Origin: Klebsiella grimontii
Lineage (GTDB): Bacteria; Pseudomonadota; Gammaproteobacteria; Enterobacterales; Enterobacteriaceae
Reading direction: 5' to 3'
Assembly: GCF_900200035.1 (NCBI RefSeq)
Contig: NZ_FZTC01000006.1
Span: 1 to 64,000, forward strand
Length of the DNA stretch: 64,000 nucleotides
The position numbers and the translations under genes are program-made. Of this stretch, positions 34,568-44,503 are shown one piece after another. Under the pieces are notes generated by a model, which searched no databases, was not told where the DNA came from, and worked only from the letters and a program-made list of their open reading frames with translations. Position 1 is the stretch's first letter. Each line of letters opens with the position of its first letter.

Positions 34568-35932
34568 ATGGTGCCTGAAAATTATTATGACGTCACGCGG
34601 TGGCCGGTGGGTAATCCCTATCAGGATATTGGCGAAGTGATTAATAGTATTATCGCCGATATTAAATCCCGGCAAACCGAAACCGATATCAACGACGGTG
34701 GAAAACCGGGCGCCGCTATTTTTATCCCGCCCGGCGATTATCATCTGACGACGCAGGTCTTGATTGATATAAGCTATTTAAAAATAATGGGCGCCGGGCA
34801 TGGTTTTGTCTCTTCAAGTATTCGCTTTAATACCCCTGCGGATGAATGGGCGAACCTGCACGATCTGTGGCCGGGCGGGAGCCGTATCCTGGTCGATCTC
34901 TGCCCGCAGGACGGCGATGAAGAGCACGCCGGCGCCGCGTTTTATGTAAAGCGCAGCGGGGCGCCGCGTATCAGTTCGGTCGCGTTCGAAAACTTCTGTA
35001 TTGATGGCCTGCACTTTGTTGATGATGGGCTGGGAAACAACGACCCGGAAAATACCTACACCAACGGTAAAACTGGAATTTATATCGCCAGCGCGCAGGA
35101 CGCCTTTCGGATCACCGGGATGGGGTTCATCTACCTCGAGCATGGCCTCACCGCGTACAACAGCGATGCGATGGCGATCCATAATAACTTTATTGCCGAA
35201 TGCGGTAACTGTATCGAGCTCCGCGGCGCTGGGCAGGCGTCAAAAATAACCGATAACCTGATTGGCGCAGGCTATAAAGGCTATTCCATTTACGCGCAAA
35301 ACTTCGGCGGGTTATTAATTTCTACCAACAATATTTTCCCGCGCGGCGCCAGCAGCGTCCACTTATCCGGCGTTGTACGCTCCTGCGTCACCAGCAATCG
35401 ATTCCATTCGTTTTATCCAGGCATGCTGATAATGGAGAACAACTGCGCGGAGAATCTGATCTCGGCAAACCACTTCTTGCGCGATCGTGAGCCCTGGCCG
35501 CCGATGCAGGCTTATGACAATGGGCGGGATGATACCTATGGCTTGCTGTATATTGAGGGAAGTAATAACTCGATAATTGCCAATCATATTTCCGAAACCC
35601 TCGATGTCCAGTATCTCAAGCCGCGGGGAATAAAGCCGATCGTCATCCGTCTTGTTGCCGGTAAGGAAAACTACCTTGCCAATAACCATATCGTGGCGAC
35701 AACTGAGGCGTCGGCGGCGCAGGCGCAACCGTCGGAAGAGGATGCCTGTTTTGCGGCGCAGGTCAGCGCCTTGCTCACCACGGACAGATTAAAAGCCCTC
35801 GATGCGGTCGCCGTGCTGGTAGAAAAGAGCTCTGCGCAAAACACGATACTGGATAGCGGAAGCGACAGTCAGGTGCTGATGGACAGGGCGGTAAACGCCT
35901 TCAGGGCCACGCCCGTTCCCGGAACGATTTAA
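34568..35932 (+). CDS. GH91 difructose-dianhydride hydrolase / inulin fructotransferase-type enzyme
   Basis: 454 residues, start ATG 34568 with AAAGGAGG 7 bp upstream. It has a right-handed beta-helix with repeated turns typical of GH91 and family segments VTRWPVGNPYQDIGEVINSIIADIK, DGGKPGAAIFIPPGDYHLTTQV, ENFCIDGLHFVDDGLG and NDPENTYTNGKTGIYI. Bacterial inulin fructotransferases that make DFA-I or DFA-III are secreted; this protein has no signal peptide. That fits the intracellular DFA hydrolase (DFA-IIIase) activity known in the same family. With the GPH importer it would take up difructose dianhydride and convert it to inulobiose or fructose units. Confidence 0.85.
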   Translation: MVPENYYDVTRWPVGNPYQDIGEVINSIIADIKSRQTETDINDGGKPGAAIFIPPGDYHLTTQVLIDISYLKIMGAGHGFVSSSIRFNTPADEWANLHDLWPGGSRILVDLCPQDGDEEHAGAAFYVKRSGAPRISSVAFENFCIDGLHFVDDGLGNNDPENTYTNGKTGIYIASAQDAFRITGMGFIYLEHGLTAYNSDAMAIHNNFIAECGNCIELRGAGQASKITDNLIGAGYKGYSIYAQNFGGLLISTNNIFPRGASSVHLSGVVRSCVTSNRFHSFYPGMLIMENNCAENLISANHFLRDREPWPPMQAYDNGRDDTYGLLYIEGSNNSIIANHISETLDVQYLKPRGIKPIVIRLVAGKENYLANNHIVATTEASAAQAQPSEEDACFAAQVSALLTTDRLKALDAVAVLVEKSSAQNTILDSGSDSQVLMDRAVNAFRATPVPGTI

Positions 35933-35953
35933 CGCTCTTCAACCTCAAGCGGT

Positions 35954-35977
35954 GGCCCCGCTAAACGCAGCGGGGCC
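35954..35977. terminator. Hairpin between convergent GH91 and rhaM genes
   Basis: GGCCCCGCT-AAACGC-AGCGGGGCC is a 9-bp perfect stem, 22 bp after the GH91 stop and 9 bp before the rhaM stop. No T run is present. Confidence 0.65.
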
Positions 35978-35986
35978 GTCATGGAT

Positions 35987-36301
35987 TTAATCGAGATAAA
36001 ACACCTCTTTAAGCTCCGCGCTTACCGGGCTGTTATCCGGGTTGGCGGGCATCACATCGCGCATATGGCGCCACCAGCGCTGGCACACCTCCGTGTTGGC
36101 GACGGCGTCCCAGCGCGCTTCCGATTCAATCTCCACCGTGGCGAACAGCAGGTTGCGCTGTTTATCGAGATAAATCGCGTAGCGGTGCGCGCCGTGGGCC
36201 TTCAGCACCGCTTCGAGCTCCGGCCAGATGGGGTTATGACGGCGCTGATACTCTTCATGCGCGTCCGGGTTGACCTGCATGACGAAAGCTTTGCGGATCA
36301 T
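35987..36301 (-). CDS. rhaM: L-rhamnose mutarotase
   Basis: 104 residues, [45 protein letters not shown], the RhaM/YiiL family (His22-type catalytic residue in RRHNPIWPE). It interconverts alpha and beta L-rhamnose. It is the last gene of the rhaBAD-ABC-fucO-rhaM run and overlaps the reductase gene by 4 bp. Confidence 0.95.
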   Translation of the reverse strand: MIRKAFVMQVNPDAHEEYQRRHNPIWPELEAVLKAHGAHRYAIYLDKQRNLLFATVEIESEARWDAVANTEVCQRWWRHMRDVMPANPDNSPVSAELKEVFYLD

Positions 36302-37446
36302 AAGGCCTCCAGATAGAGCTCGCGGACTTCATCGCGGCTGGCGGCGCGCGGGTTGCACGGCGCGCACGGGTCGGCCAGCGCTTTGTCCAGCCAGCCTTCG
36401 ATATCGGCTTTGCTAACGCCAAGCTGGCTGAAGCCTTGCGGAATGCCGACGCGTTTGCTCAGCGCGCGGATGGCGTTAATCGCCTCCATGCTGGCCGCCT
36501 CATCGCTCATGCCGCGGGTATCGACGCCCATCGCCTGCGCCACGCGGGCGAAACGGGAGATGGCGTTCGGGCGGTTAAAGTTTTCGATGATCGGCAGCAG
36601 GATGGCGTTGCACACGCCGTGCGGCAGGTTGTGGGTGGCGCCCGGCTGATGGGCCAGCGCGTGCACCAGGCCGAGACCGGCGCTGTTAAACGCCATGCCC
36701 GCCAGATACTGGCCAAACGCCATCTGCTCGCGGGCTTCAAGGTTATGTCCGTCGTCCACGGCTTTCGGCAGCCACAGGTTGATCAGGCGAATCGCCTCCA
36801 GGGCGTTGGCGTCGGTCAGCGGATGCGCGCCAACGGACACGAAGGCTTCAATGGCGTGGGTCAGCGCGTCCATGCCGGTGGCGGCGGTAATGGCGGGCGG
36901 AATATCCAGCATCACGCTGGCGTCATCGACGGCAATATCCGGGATGATATTGGGGTCGATAATCACCTCTTTCACCTGGCGCTCGGCGTCGATGATCACC
37001 GCGTTGCTGGTCATCTCCGCCGCCGTTCCGGCGGTCGTGTTGATCGCCACCAGCGGCACGCCGGGGTTGGTCACTTTGCCGACCCCGGAGTAGGCGGTCG
37101 ATGGCCCCGGGTTGGCGGTGAGGATTTTGACCGCTTTGGCGGTATCAATCGGGCTGCCGCCGCCGAAGGCGATAAGGTAATCGCACCCGGCCTCGCAATA
37201 CGCCGCGTAGCCTTTTTGCACCAGCGCCTCGGTGGGGTTAGGGAACACCTCGTCAAACAGATGGTAAGCCATCTGCTGTTCATCCATAGCGGCGAACAGG
37301 CTGTCGAGCAGCCCCAGCTTCACCAGTTGGCCGTCGGTGACGATCAGCGCCTTGCCCCAGCGTTTACCCGCCACCAGCTTGACCATATCGCCGATTGCGC
37401 CTGCGCCGTGAAGGCTGATTTTGGGCAGTGCCAACATAAAACTCAT
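36298..37446 (-). CDS. fucO: Iron-dependent lactaldehyde reductase (FucO type)
   Basis: 382 residues, group III Fe alcohol dehydrogenase: NAD-binding [15 protein letters not shown] and metal ligands in DDASVM.. / HAIEAFVS / [16 protein letters not shown]. It reduces L-lactaldehyde from rhamnulose-1-phosphate cleavage to L-1,2-propanediol under anaerobic conditions. In E. coli the gene is in the fuc operon; placement inside the rhamnose run fits its rhamnose role. Confidence 0.9.
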   Translation of the reverse strand: MSFMLALPKISLHGAGAIGDMVKLVAGKRWGKALIVTDGQLVKLGLLDSLFAAMDEQQMAYHLFDEVFPNPTEALVQKGYAAYCEAGCDYLIAFGGGSPIDTAKAVKILTANPGPSTAYSGVGKVTNPGVPLVAINTTAGTAAEMTSNAVIIDAERQVKEVIIDPNIIPDIAVDDASVMLDIPPAITAATGMDALTHAIEAFVSVGAHPLTDANALEAIRLINLWLPKAVDDGHNLEAREQMAFGQYLAGMAFNSAGLGLVHALAHQPGATHNLPHGVCNAILLPIIENFNRPNAISRFARVAQAMGVDTRGMSDEAASMEAINAIRALSKRVGIPQGFSQLGVSKADIEGWLDKALADPCAPCNPRAASRDEVRELYLEAL

Positions 37447-37482
37447 GATAATTCTCCTTAATATTGATTTTGGGAAATCCGT

Positions 37483-37590
37483 TTCCCCTCACCCATCCCC
37501 GGGTCGCGGCTGGCGCCTTACCCGGGCTACAGGGTGGGCCGGTAGCCCGGACAGGTGCGTAGCACCGCCTCCGGGATTGAGGATGAGGGG
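37483..37590. repeat. REP/BIME-like repeat between fucO and the rhamnose permease gene
   Basis: CTGGCGCCTTACCCGGGCTACA and GGTAGCCCGGACAGGTGCG...GCACCGCCTCCGGG form two inverted REP-like units. They fill the 148-bp gap. Confidence 0.7.
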
Positions 37591-37594
37591 GAAA

Positions 37595-38599
37595 TTAAAT
37601 TCGTCTTCGCTGCATCATCCGCCGGGTAATAATCGGCAGCGAGATCACCACGATCAGCATCGCGCCGATGATGATCGACATCACGATCCCCGGCACGTTG
37701 AGCAGGCTCAGGCCAAACGTCACCAGCCCCATCAGGAAGGCGGCGATAATCACCCCCACCATGCTGCCGGAGCCGCCGAGAATATTGACGCCGCCGAGCA
37801 CCGCCATGGTGACGACCGCCAGCTCCCAGCCCATCGCCAGCGTCGGACGCGTGCTGCCGAGCCTCGAGGTCAGCAGTACCGCCGCCAGCCCGGCCATCAG
37901 CCCGACCAGCGCGAACAGCATCAGATTGTGGCGCTTAACGTTGATGCCGGAGAACCAGGCCCCGGTCGGGTTATTGCCGATGGCGTAGGTCCGGCGGCCA
38001 AAGTTGGTTTTATGCAGCAGGAAGGTAAAGGCGGCGGCGAGGAGGATAAACAGCGCGAACTCAAAAGAGAGCGCCCCCCATACGTAGCCCTGGCCGAACC
38101 AGGCGAAGCTCTCCGGGTAGTGGTTGAGCGCCTTGTCGCCGAGCAGAATGTAGGTTATCCCGCGATACAGGCTCATGGTGCCGATGGTGATGACGATCGA
38201 CGACAGGTTAAAGCGCGTCACCAGGATACCGTTGAACAGGCCGCACAGCAGCCCCACGCCCAGCCCGACGGCCACCAGCAGCGGCGTATCCATACCCGCC
38301 GCCGCGCAGAAGCCCATTGCCGTTGAGCTCAGCGCCATCGTCGACGCCACCGAAAGGTCGATCTCTCTGGCGATAATCAACATCGCCATCGGCAGCACGA
38401 TGATCGCTTTTTCGGTGAAGTTAAACGTGGCGTCCGACAGGTTCCAGATATTAAGGAAGTAGGGCGACGCCAGGGCGTTAACCACGAATACCGCGAGGGT
38501 CACCGCCAGCAGAAACCCTTCCCAGCACAGCAGACGACGCAGCGGCGACGGCGCGGCCGGGGCGCTTTTCATCTCTTCAGACATCATTATTTTGCTCAT
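37595..38599 (-). CDS. rhaQ: Rhamnose ABC importer permease (second permease)
   Basis: 334 residues, about ten hydrophobic segments of the ribose/rhamnose permease type (MALSSTAMGFCAAAG, REIDLSVASTMAL, NPTGAWFSGINVKRH). It overlaps the preceding permease gene by 4 bp. By order (binding protein, ATPase, permease, permease) it corresponds to RhaQ of the rhizobial RhaSTPQ importer. The specificity rests on the rhamnose gene context. Confidence 0.87.
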   Translation of the reverse strand: MSKIMMSEEMKSAPAAPSPLRRLLCWEGFLLAVTLAVFVVNALASPYFLNIWNLSDATFNFTEKAIIVLPMAMLIIAREIDLSVASTMALSSTAMGFCAAAGMDTPLLVAVGLGVGLLCGLFNGILVTRFNLSSIVITIGTMSLYRGITYILLGDKALNHYPESFAWFGQGYVWGALSFEFALFILLAAAFTFLLHKTNFGRRTYAIGNNPTGAWFSGINVKRHNLMLFALVGLMAGLAAVLLTSRLGSTRPTLAMGWELAVVTMAVLGGVNILGGSGSMVGVIIAAFLMGLVTFGLSLLNVPGIVMSIIIGAMLIVVISLPIITRRMMQRRRI

Positions 38600-39600
38600 G
38601 ATTTCACCGCCTGTTTCTGCCGCGCCAGCGCCGCGTTGCGCAGGATTAACCGCCCGTGGGTCTTATTGCTGCGCTCGTTAAGCAGCACCGCAATCACGAT
38701 CACCGCGCCGGAAATGGCCATTTGCCAGAACGGCGAAATGCCAATCACCGGCAGCGCGTTATTGATAACGCCGAGGAACAGCGCGCCGCACAGGCAGCCG
38801 ATCACGCGACCTGTTCCGCCCATGGTGCTGATGCCGCCGATGACGCAGGCGGCGACCACTTGCAGTTCAAAACCGTTGGCGACATCGACATAGGCGACGG
38901 CGAAACGCGAGATCCACAGATAGCCGCAGAACCCGGCCAGCGCGCCGGAGAGGCAGAAGCTGACAAACTGCATTTTTCCGGCGTTAATCCCGGTGTAGTA
39001 CGCCGCCGTCGCGTTGCCGCCCGCGGTGTACAAGGCCCGGCCGGTACGGCTGTAGCGCAGGAAATAGCCCACCAGCAGCAGCGCGGCGATGGCGCACCAG
39101 CTCAGCAGCGGCAGCCCCAGCAGCGAGGCGCGCGGCAGGCCGAGAAAATCGGCGCTCATCTGGTGCGAGTTCACCCAGCCACCGTCGGAGAGCAGGAAGA
39201 TAATCCCGCGGTAAATACTCATGGTGCCCAAGGTGACCACGATGGCCGGAATACCGAGCCGCCAGACCAGAAGACCGTTAATCATCCCCATCAGCAGGCC
39301 CAGCAGGGTCGCCAGCGCCAGCAGCGCCGCCACCGGGATACCCGGATAGTGGGCGTTGAGCAGGGCGACGATCATCCCGGTCAGCGCCAGGTTGGCGGCC
39401 ATCGACAGATCGATGCCTTTGGTGAGCAGCACCATCATCTGGCCGAGGGCGAGGATGATCAGAATGGCGGTGTCGTTAAACATCTCCACCAGATTGCCCG
39501 GCGAGACGAATGACGGCGCCCGGCTGCCGATCGCACCGATCATCAAAATGATGACCGCCGCCAGCAGCGCTTCGCGGTGTTTCAGTAGTTGTCGCCACAT
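38596..39600 (-). CDS. rhaP: Rhamnose ABC importer permease (first permease)
   Basis: 334 residues, hydrophobic, with the KGIDLSMAANLALTGMIVALL segment typical of monosaccharide ABC permeases. Its start overlaps the ATPase stop by one base and its stop overlaps the next permease by 4 bp. Corresponds to RhaP by position. Confidence 0.87.
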   Translation of the reverse strand: MWRQLLKHREALLAAVIILMIGAIGSRAPSFVSPGNLVEMFNDTAILIILALGQMMVLLTKGIDLSMAANLALTGMIVALLNAHYPGIPVAALLALATLLGLLMGMINGLLVWRLGIPAIVVTLGTMSIYRGIIFLLSDGGWVNSHQMSADFLGLPRASLLGLPLLSWCAIAALLLVGYFLRYSRTGRALYTAGGNATAAYYTGINAGKMQFVSFCLSGALAGFCGYLWISRFAVAYVDVANGFELQVVAACVIGGISTMGGTGRVIGCLCGALFLGVINNALPVIGISPFWQMAISGAVIVIAVLLNERSNKTHGRLILRNAALARQKQAVKS

Positions 39601-41111
39601 TACGCTGCCTCCTGACCAATGCCGCTGGCGGCGCTGACGATGGTTTCCGCCGTCGCTTCACCGGCGCGGTACTCGGCGACCATCAGCCCTTCATGCATCA
39701 CGATAATCCGGTCGGCCATACCCATCACTTCCGGCAGCTCCGAAGAGACCATAATCACCGCCAGCCCCTGGCTGACCAGTTCGGACATAAACTGGTGCAC
39801 CGCCGCTTTGGAGCCGATATCGATGCCTTTGGTCGGTTCGTCGAGGATAATCACCTCGGGATGGGTCGCCAGCCATTTACCGATCACCACTTTTTGCTGA
39901 TTGCCGCCGGAAAGGGTCTCCACCGCCTGCCGCCAGCTAAAGGCCTTAACCTGCAGGCGCGAGGCGTACTCATCCGCCAGCCGCCATTCGCGGGCATCGT
40001 TAAGCACGCCGCCGGGGTTCAGTTTGCTGAGCTGCGGCAGGCTGATGTTCTGGGCGATCGGCAGGGCGATAATCGCTCCCTGCTTCTGCCGCTCTTCCGG
40101 CACGCAGACGATACCGGCGCTGATGGCGTCGGCGGGCTGGCGAAAGCGCATCGGTTTGCCCTTCAGCACGATATCGCCGGAAGAGGGATGCGAGACCCCG
40201 GAGAGCGCCTGCATCAGCTCGGTGCGCCCGGCGCCCACCAGGCCGTAAAAGCCAAGAATCTCCCCTTTGCGCAGGCTGAAGCTGATATGGGCGAACTCGG
40301 TGGGGTGGCAGAGGTCTTTTACCTCCAGCACCGTTTCTCCCGGAATACAGTCGACTTTCGGATAGGTTTGGGTAATCGCGCGGCCCACCATCATCGCCAC
40401 CATCCGCTCTTCGGTGATGTCGTTAATCGCGCCGGAGCTGACGTACACGCCGTCGCGCAGAATGGTGTAGTAGTCCGCCAGCTCGAAAATCTCATCGAAC
40501 TTATGCGAGATAAACAGGATCGCTTTGCCGTCCTGCTTCAGGCGCTCAACGATTTGATAAAACTCTAGAATTTCATGCTGCGAGAGCGCGGCGGTCGGCT
40601 CATCGAGGATCACCACCTGGGCTTCAAAGGAGAGCGCCCGGGCAATGGCGACCATATGGCGCTGGGCGATGCTGAGGGTTTTCAGCGTCGCGCGCGGGTC
40701 AATCTGCACCTCAAGGCGGGTGAGAATTTCGCTGGCTTTGCGGTGCATGGCGGGCCAGTCGAGCTTCTTCAGCAGGCCGCGATGCAGATACTGGCCGACG
40801 AAGATATTTTCGCTGACCGAGAGTTCGTCAAACAGCACGGTTTCCTGATGAATCGCGGTGATCCCGACCTTGTGCGCCGACTCCGGGTTCGGCAGTTGGA
40901 TAGGGATCGCTTTATAGAGAATCTCGCCCTCTTCGGGCTGATAAATGCCGGTCATCACTTTGACCAGCGTCGATTTCCCCGCGCCGTTTTCGCCGATTAA
41001 AGCGGTCACTTTGCCGGGCCACAGATCGAGCTGCACGTTTTCAAGGGCGCGCACACCGGGAAAAACCTTGGTGATGCCCTTCAGCGACAGCAGTGGGGTG
41101 GATGCTGACAT
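39600..41111 (-). CDS. Rhamnose ABC importer ATPase (two ABC domains)
   Basis: 503 residues, sugar-type ABC ATPase with duplicated cassettes. The first has Walker A GENGAGKST and Walker B VVILDEPTAAL; the second has a degenerate GLVGAGRTE site, signature LSGGNQQKV and VIILDEPTKGIDIG. It powers the RhaPQ channel. Known as RhaT in rhizobia; the symbol is left blank to avoid confusion with the RhaT symporter at 58295. Confidence 0.92.
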   Translation of the reverse strand: MSASTPLLSLKGITKVFPGVRALENVQLDLWPGKVTALIGENGAGKSTLVKVMTGIYQPEEGEILYKAIPIQLPNPESAHKVGITAIHQETVLFDELSVSENIFVGQYLHRGLLKKLDWPAMHRKASEILTRLEVQIDPRATLKTLSIAQRHMVAIARALSFEAQVVILDEPTAALSQHEILEFYQIVERLKQDGKAILFISHKFDEIFELADYYTILRDGVYVSSGAINDITEERMVAMMVGRAITQTYPKVDCIPGETVLEVKDLCHPTEFAHISFSLRKGEILGFYGLVGAGRTELMQALSGVSHPSSGDIVLKGKPMRFRQPADAISAGIVCVPEERQKQGAIIALPIAQNISLPQLSKLNPGGVLNDAREWRLADEYASRLQVKAFSWRQAVETLSGGNQQKVVIGKWLATHPEVIILDEPTKGIDIGSKAAVHQFMSELVSQGLAVIMVSSELPEVMGMADRIIVMHEGLMVAEYRAGEATAETIVSAASGIGQEAA

Positions 41112-41130
41112 GATAGTTCTCCGTAAAATT

Positions 41131-41206
41131 ACCCTTTACCCTCCCCCAAAGAGCGAGGGAGGGGGTTGTTCCCTCGCCCTTGAGGAGAGAGGGCCGGTAA
41201 GGGGGA
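41131..41206. repeat. Palindromic intergenic repeat before the ATPase gene
   Basis: CCCTCCCCCAAAGAGCGAGGGAGGGGG and CCCTCGCCCTTGAGGAGAGAGGG (shown as their arms) form two GC-rich hairpins in the 95-bp gap between binding-protein and ATPase genes. Such elements often set different mRNA levels within ABC operons. Confidence 0.6.
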
Positions 41207-42193
41207 TCAGAAGATTTTTGAGAACTTATCGATGTTGCTGGCATCGTAGACGAACGGCTCGGCCATCGCGCCGCTACCGTCGGCGTCCAGCTTCACTTTG
41301 CCCAGCTTGCCCATATTGGCTTCGGTTTTGGTCGCCGTGCCTTTGACTAAATCGTCGGCCAGATACGTGGCGGCGTAGCCGAGGTCAATCGGGTTCCAGA
41401 TGGCGAAGCTTTTGCTGGCGCCGGACTTAATCGCCCCGGCCATTTCCGACGGCAGCCCCAGCCCGGTGACGTAGACCTTGCCGATTTTGCCCTGATCTTT
41501 TACCGCCTGCGCGGCGGCCACGATCCCCACCGACGAAGGCGAAACAATCACTTTCAGATCCGGGTATGACTTCAGCAGGCCCACCGCTTCGCGGTAGCTT
41601 TTATCCGACAGATCGTCCCCGTAGGCGACGGTCACCAGATTGACGGACGGATACTGCGGCAGCACCTTTTTCATCTCCTCAATCCAGATGTTCTGGTTGG
41701 TGGAGGTGGGGGTGGCGCTTAAAATCGCCACGTCGCCTTTTTCTACGTTCAGCGCCTTCAGCGCATCGGCGGCGAGCTTGACGTTGGTTTCGCCAATCAG
41801 CGCATTGTTGGATGGGTTAAGGTGGATCTGGCGGCCCGCTGGCGCGACGCCGGAGTCCCAGGAGACCACCTTAATACCGCGCTGCATCGCTTTTTTCAGC
41901 ACCGGCACCACGGCGTCGGGATCGTTAGCGGAAATGGCGATCGCATCCACCCCCTGGGCGATCAAACCATTGAGCACTTCGATCTGCGCTTCGGCGGTGG
42001 TAGTGGTCGGGCCGGTATAGATCACTTTGACATCGCCTAACTCTTTGGCCGCCTCCTGCGCGCCGACGTTCGCTGCTTCGAAGAATCCATTTCCCAATGA
42101 TTTCGCCACGAGGGCGATTTTGACTTCGGCTAAAGCGGAACCGGACAACGCCAGGATGGCAACGGTGAGGATCAAGCTTGTGTTTGTTTTCAT
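41207..42193 (-). CDS. Rhamnose ABC importer periplasmic binding protein
   Basis: 328 residues, signal peptide (MKTNTSLILTVAILALSGSALA, cleavage at about 22), mature ribose-binding fold (EVKIALVAKSLGNGFFEAANVGAQEAAKEL). It lies between rhaD and the ATPase gene on the same strand. It delivers L-rhamnose to RhaPQ; called RhaS in rhizobia, not the AraC-type RhaS at 46278. Confidence 0.92.
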   Translation of the reverse strand: MKTNTSLILTVAILALSGSALAEVKIALVAKSLGNGFFEAANVGAQEAAKELGDVKVIYTGPTTTTAEAQIEVLNGLIAQGVDAIAISANDPDAVVPVLKKAMQRGIKVVSWDSGVAPAGRQIHLNPSNNALIGETNVKLAADALKALNVEKGDVAILSATPTSTNQNIWIEEMKKVLPQYPSVNLVTVAYGDDLSDKSYREAVGLLKSYPDLKVIVSPSSVGIVAAAQAVKDQGKIGKVYVTGLGLPSEMAGAIKSGASKSFAIWNPIDLGYAATYLADDLVKGTATKTEANMGKLGKVKLDADGSGAMAEPFVYDASNIDKFSKIF

Positions 42194-42243
42194 TGCTTTT
42201 ACTCCACATGAGTTAGTTTTGTAGGGTTTGCAGGTGATTTTTT

Positions 42244-42267
42244 CGCCCCGTCTCGGTGAGCGGGGCG
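42244..42267. terminator. Hairpin between rhaD and the binding-protein gene
   Basis: CGCCCCG-TCTCGGTGAG-CGGGGCG, 8 bp after the rhaD stop. On the minus strand it is followed by AAAAAA, not T, so it is more likely an RNA-processing or stability element than a full terminator. Confidence 0.5.
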
Positions 42268-42275
42268 CGATGTTG

Positions 42276-43106
42276 TTATTGATAAAGGTCTAACGCGGAC
42301 TGCAGGGGGTGAACGTTGAAGCGTTTGCCAAGAGCTATCAGCTCTTCGCGGGTGATGGTTTGTTTCATCCCGCCCATTGAATAGACTTTCACCAGCACCT
42401 CGGCGGATTTCTCAGCGGTATCGATCAGGCCGAAGGTTTCGTCCAGATTGGGGCCGCTGCCGAAAACGCCGTGGAACGGCCACAGCACCAGCGAATGTTT
42501 CTGCATCGCCTCGGCGGTGGCCTGGCCGATTTCGTCGGTGCCCGGCACCATCCACGGCAGGATGCCGACGCCGTCCGGGAAGACCACCAGACATTCGGTG
42601 CTGCCTTCCCACAGCTTGCGGGTGAACAGATCGCTGCTGTTCTCCAGCACGTAAGTCAGGGCGATCAGGTTGGTGGCATGACAGTGCATGATCACCCGGT
42701 CTTTGCCGTTGGTCAGCTTGATGCGCTCGCTGTGCGACAGGAAGTGCGCCGGCAGCTCGGAAGTGGGCACCGCGTCGTTGGTCAGGCCCCACAAAATATG
42801 GTATCCCGCGCCGTCGCTGTCGACTTTCACCACCCCGAGGTTAGCCGCCGGGTCGAGCTGGACGTTACGGAAGAATTTACCGGAACCGGTGACGATAAAC
42901 GGCTGGTTAGCCAGCGTCGGCATCGGCTGGCTCAGGGCGATATAGCGCGGTTTGGCGTGAAAATCCGCCGCGTAGGGTTCAATATCCGCTTCGTCCAGGC
43001 GCAGCGTCAGGTTGCCGCCGTTGCGCTCGTCCCAGCCTTTTAGCCAGGCGTCGGAAGTGGCTTTAATCATGCCCTGGACGAACCAGGCGTCGATAATGGT
43101 CTGCAT
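42276..43106 (-). CDS. rhaD: Rhamnulose-1-phosphate aldolase
   Basis: 276 residues, class II aldolase RhaD (E. coli 274). Zn-binding [10 protein letters not shown] (about 141-143) and [15 protein letters not shown] carry the metal histidines. It cleaves L-rhamnulose 1-phosphate to DHAP and L-lactaldehyde. Third gene of rhaBAD; separated from rhaA by a REP element. Confidence 0.96.
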   Translation of the reverse strand: MQTIIDAWFVQGMIKATSDAWLKGWDERNGGNLTLRLDEADIEPYAADFHAKPRYIALSQPMPTLANQPFIVTGSGKFFRNVQLDPAANLGVVKVDSDGAGYHILWGLTNDAVPTSELPAHFLSHSERIKLTNGKDRVIMHCHATNLIALTYVLENSSDLFTRKLWEGSTECLVVFPDGVGILPWMVPGTDEIGQATAEAMQKHSLVLWPFHGVFGSGPNLDETFGLIDTAEKSAEVLVKVYSMGGMKQTITREELIALGKRFNVHPLQSALDLYQ

Positions 43107-43129
43107 AGTCTTGTCTTTCCTGTTGATTC

Positions 43130-43240
43130 GGCGCGGGGTTGGCCCCTCACCCTGAATATGTGCGAGCCCCCGGATTGCGCCGTAAACGGCTTATCCGGGC
43201 TACCGGTTCGTAGCCCGGCCGCGACCCGGGGAACGGCCAG
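43130..43240. repeat. REP/BIME-like repeat between rhaA and rhaD
   Basis: GATTGCGCCGTAAACGGCTTATCCGGGCTACC and CGTAGCCCGGCCGCGACCCGGGG arms in opposite orientation are REP-type units in the 137-bp rhaA-rhaD gap. Confidence 0.7.
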
Positions 43241-43243
43241 GCA

Positions 43244-44503
43244 TTACCCGCGCTGGCTCAGAACCGCATTTTCATAAGCGCGTACGTTATCCAGCCACTG
43301 GCTGCCCGCCGGCGTATCGTGACGCTGACAGTACATCTCCCAGATGGCCTGCCACGGCAGGCACTTCTGCTCTTCCAGCAGCGCCAGACGCGCGGTGTAA
43401 TCGCCGTCGGCTTCCAACTGACGCAGCTGGGCGGTCGGCTCCAGTAGGGCGCGCAGCAGCGCTTTCTTCATATTGCGGGTACCAATAACCCACGCCGCGA
43501 TGCGGTTAATCGAAGCGTCGAAGAAATCGAGGCCGATATGCACGCGGTCGAACAGATCGTGACGGATGATTTCGCTGGCGATGGCCTGGGTTTCGTCATC
43601 CAGCAGCACCACGTGGTCGCTGTCCCAGCGTACCGGGCGGCTGACGTGCAGCAGCAGGCGCGGGATATAGAGCATCGCGGCGGAGATCTTGTCGGAGATG
43701 ACCTCCGTCGGATGGAAGTGGCCGGCATCCAGGCACAGGGCGGTCTGGCGGCTGGTGGCGTAACCCATGTAGAACTCGTTGGAGCCGACGGTGTAGCTTT
43801 CCGCGCCGATACCGAACAGCTTGCTCTCCACGGCGTCGATGTGGTGTGCCGGGTCGAGCTTTTCGCTAATCACTTCATCGAGCGCGTTCAGCAGGCGCTG
43901 GCGCGGCGCGAAGCGGTCGACGGTAATATCCTTCATGCCGTCCGGGATCCAGATATTCATCACCGATGGCGTGCCCAGCTGCTCGCCGAAGTAAGCGGAA
44001 ATACGGCGGCTGGCCTTACAGTGATCGATCCAGAACTGACGGATTTCATCGTTGGCGTGCGACAGCGTAAAGCCGTCGGCGCTTAGCGGATGCGAGAAGC
44101 AGGAGGGGTTAAAATCCAGCCCCAGCTTGTTGGTTTTCGCCCACTCAACCCAGTTTTTAAAGTGCTCCGGCTTAATTTCATTGCGCGATACCGGCGTGTC
44201 GGACTCCAGATAGAGCGCGTGCAGGTTCAGGCGTTTTGGCCCGGGGATCAGGCTCATCGCCTGCTCAAGGTCGGCGCGCAGCTCGCTGGCGTTACGCGCT
44301 TTGCCCGGATAGTTGCCGGTGGCCTGAATACCGCCGGTCAGGCTTCCTTCCGGGTTTTCGAAACCGACGACGTCATCGCCCTGCCAGCAGTGCATGGACA
44401 CGGGCAGGCGATCCAGCTGGCGCAAGGCCTCCTCGACGTCCACGCCGACGCTGGCGTAGCGCTGTTTGGCAATTTCCCAGGCTTGTTCAAGTTGAGTGGT
44501 CAT
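43244..44503 (-). CDS. rhaA: L-rhamnose isomerase
   Basis: 419 residues from ATG 44503 ([16 protein letters not shown]), the exact E. coli length; the ATG overlaps the rhaB stop (ATGA). Metal-site pattern includes [15 protein letters not shown] and [16 protein letters not shown]. It converts L-rhamnose to L-rhamnulose. Confidence 0.97.
   Translation of the reverse strand: MTTQLEQAWEIAKQRYASVGVDVEEALRQLDRLPVSMHCWQGDDVVGFENPEGSLTGGIQATGNYPGKARNASELRADLEQAMSLIPGPKRLNLHALYLESDTPVSRNEIKPEHFKNWVEWAKTNKLGLDFNPSCFSHPLSADGFTLSHANDEIRQFWIDHCKASRRISAYFGEQLGTPSVMNIWIPDGMKDITVDRFAPRQRLLNALDEVISEKLDPAHHIDAVESKLFGIGAESYTVGSNEFYMGYATSRQTALCLDAGHFHPTEVISDKISAAMLYIPRLLLHVSRPVRWDSDHVVLLDDETQAIASEIIRHDLFDRVHIGLDFFDASINRIAAWVIGTRNMKKALLRALLEPTAQLRQLEADGDYTARLALLEEQKCLPWQAIWEMYCQRHDTPAGSQWLDNVRAYENAVLSQRG

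Noticed and set aside
41207-42193. Periplasmic binding protein of an autoinducer-2 (Lsr) importer
   Set aside because: No lsrK, lsrR, lsrF or lsrG genes are near and the gene is inside the rhaD-rhamnose ABC run.
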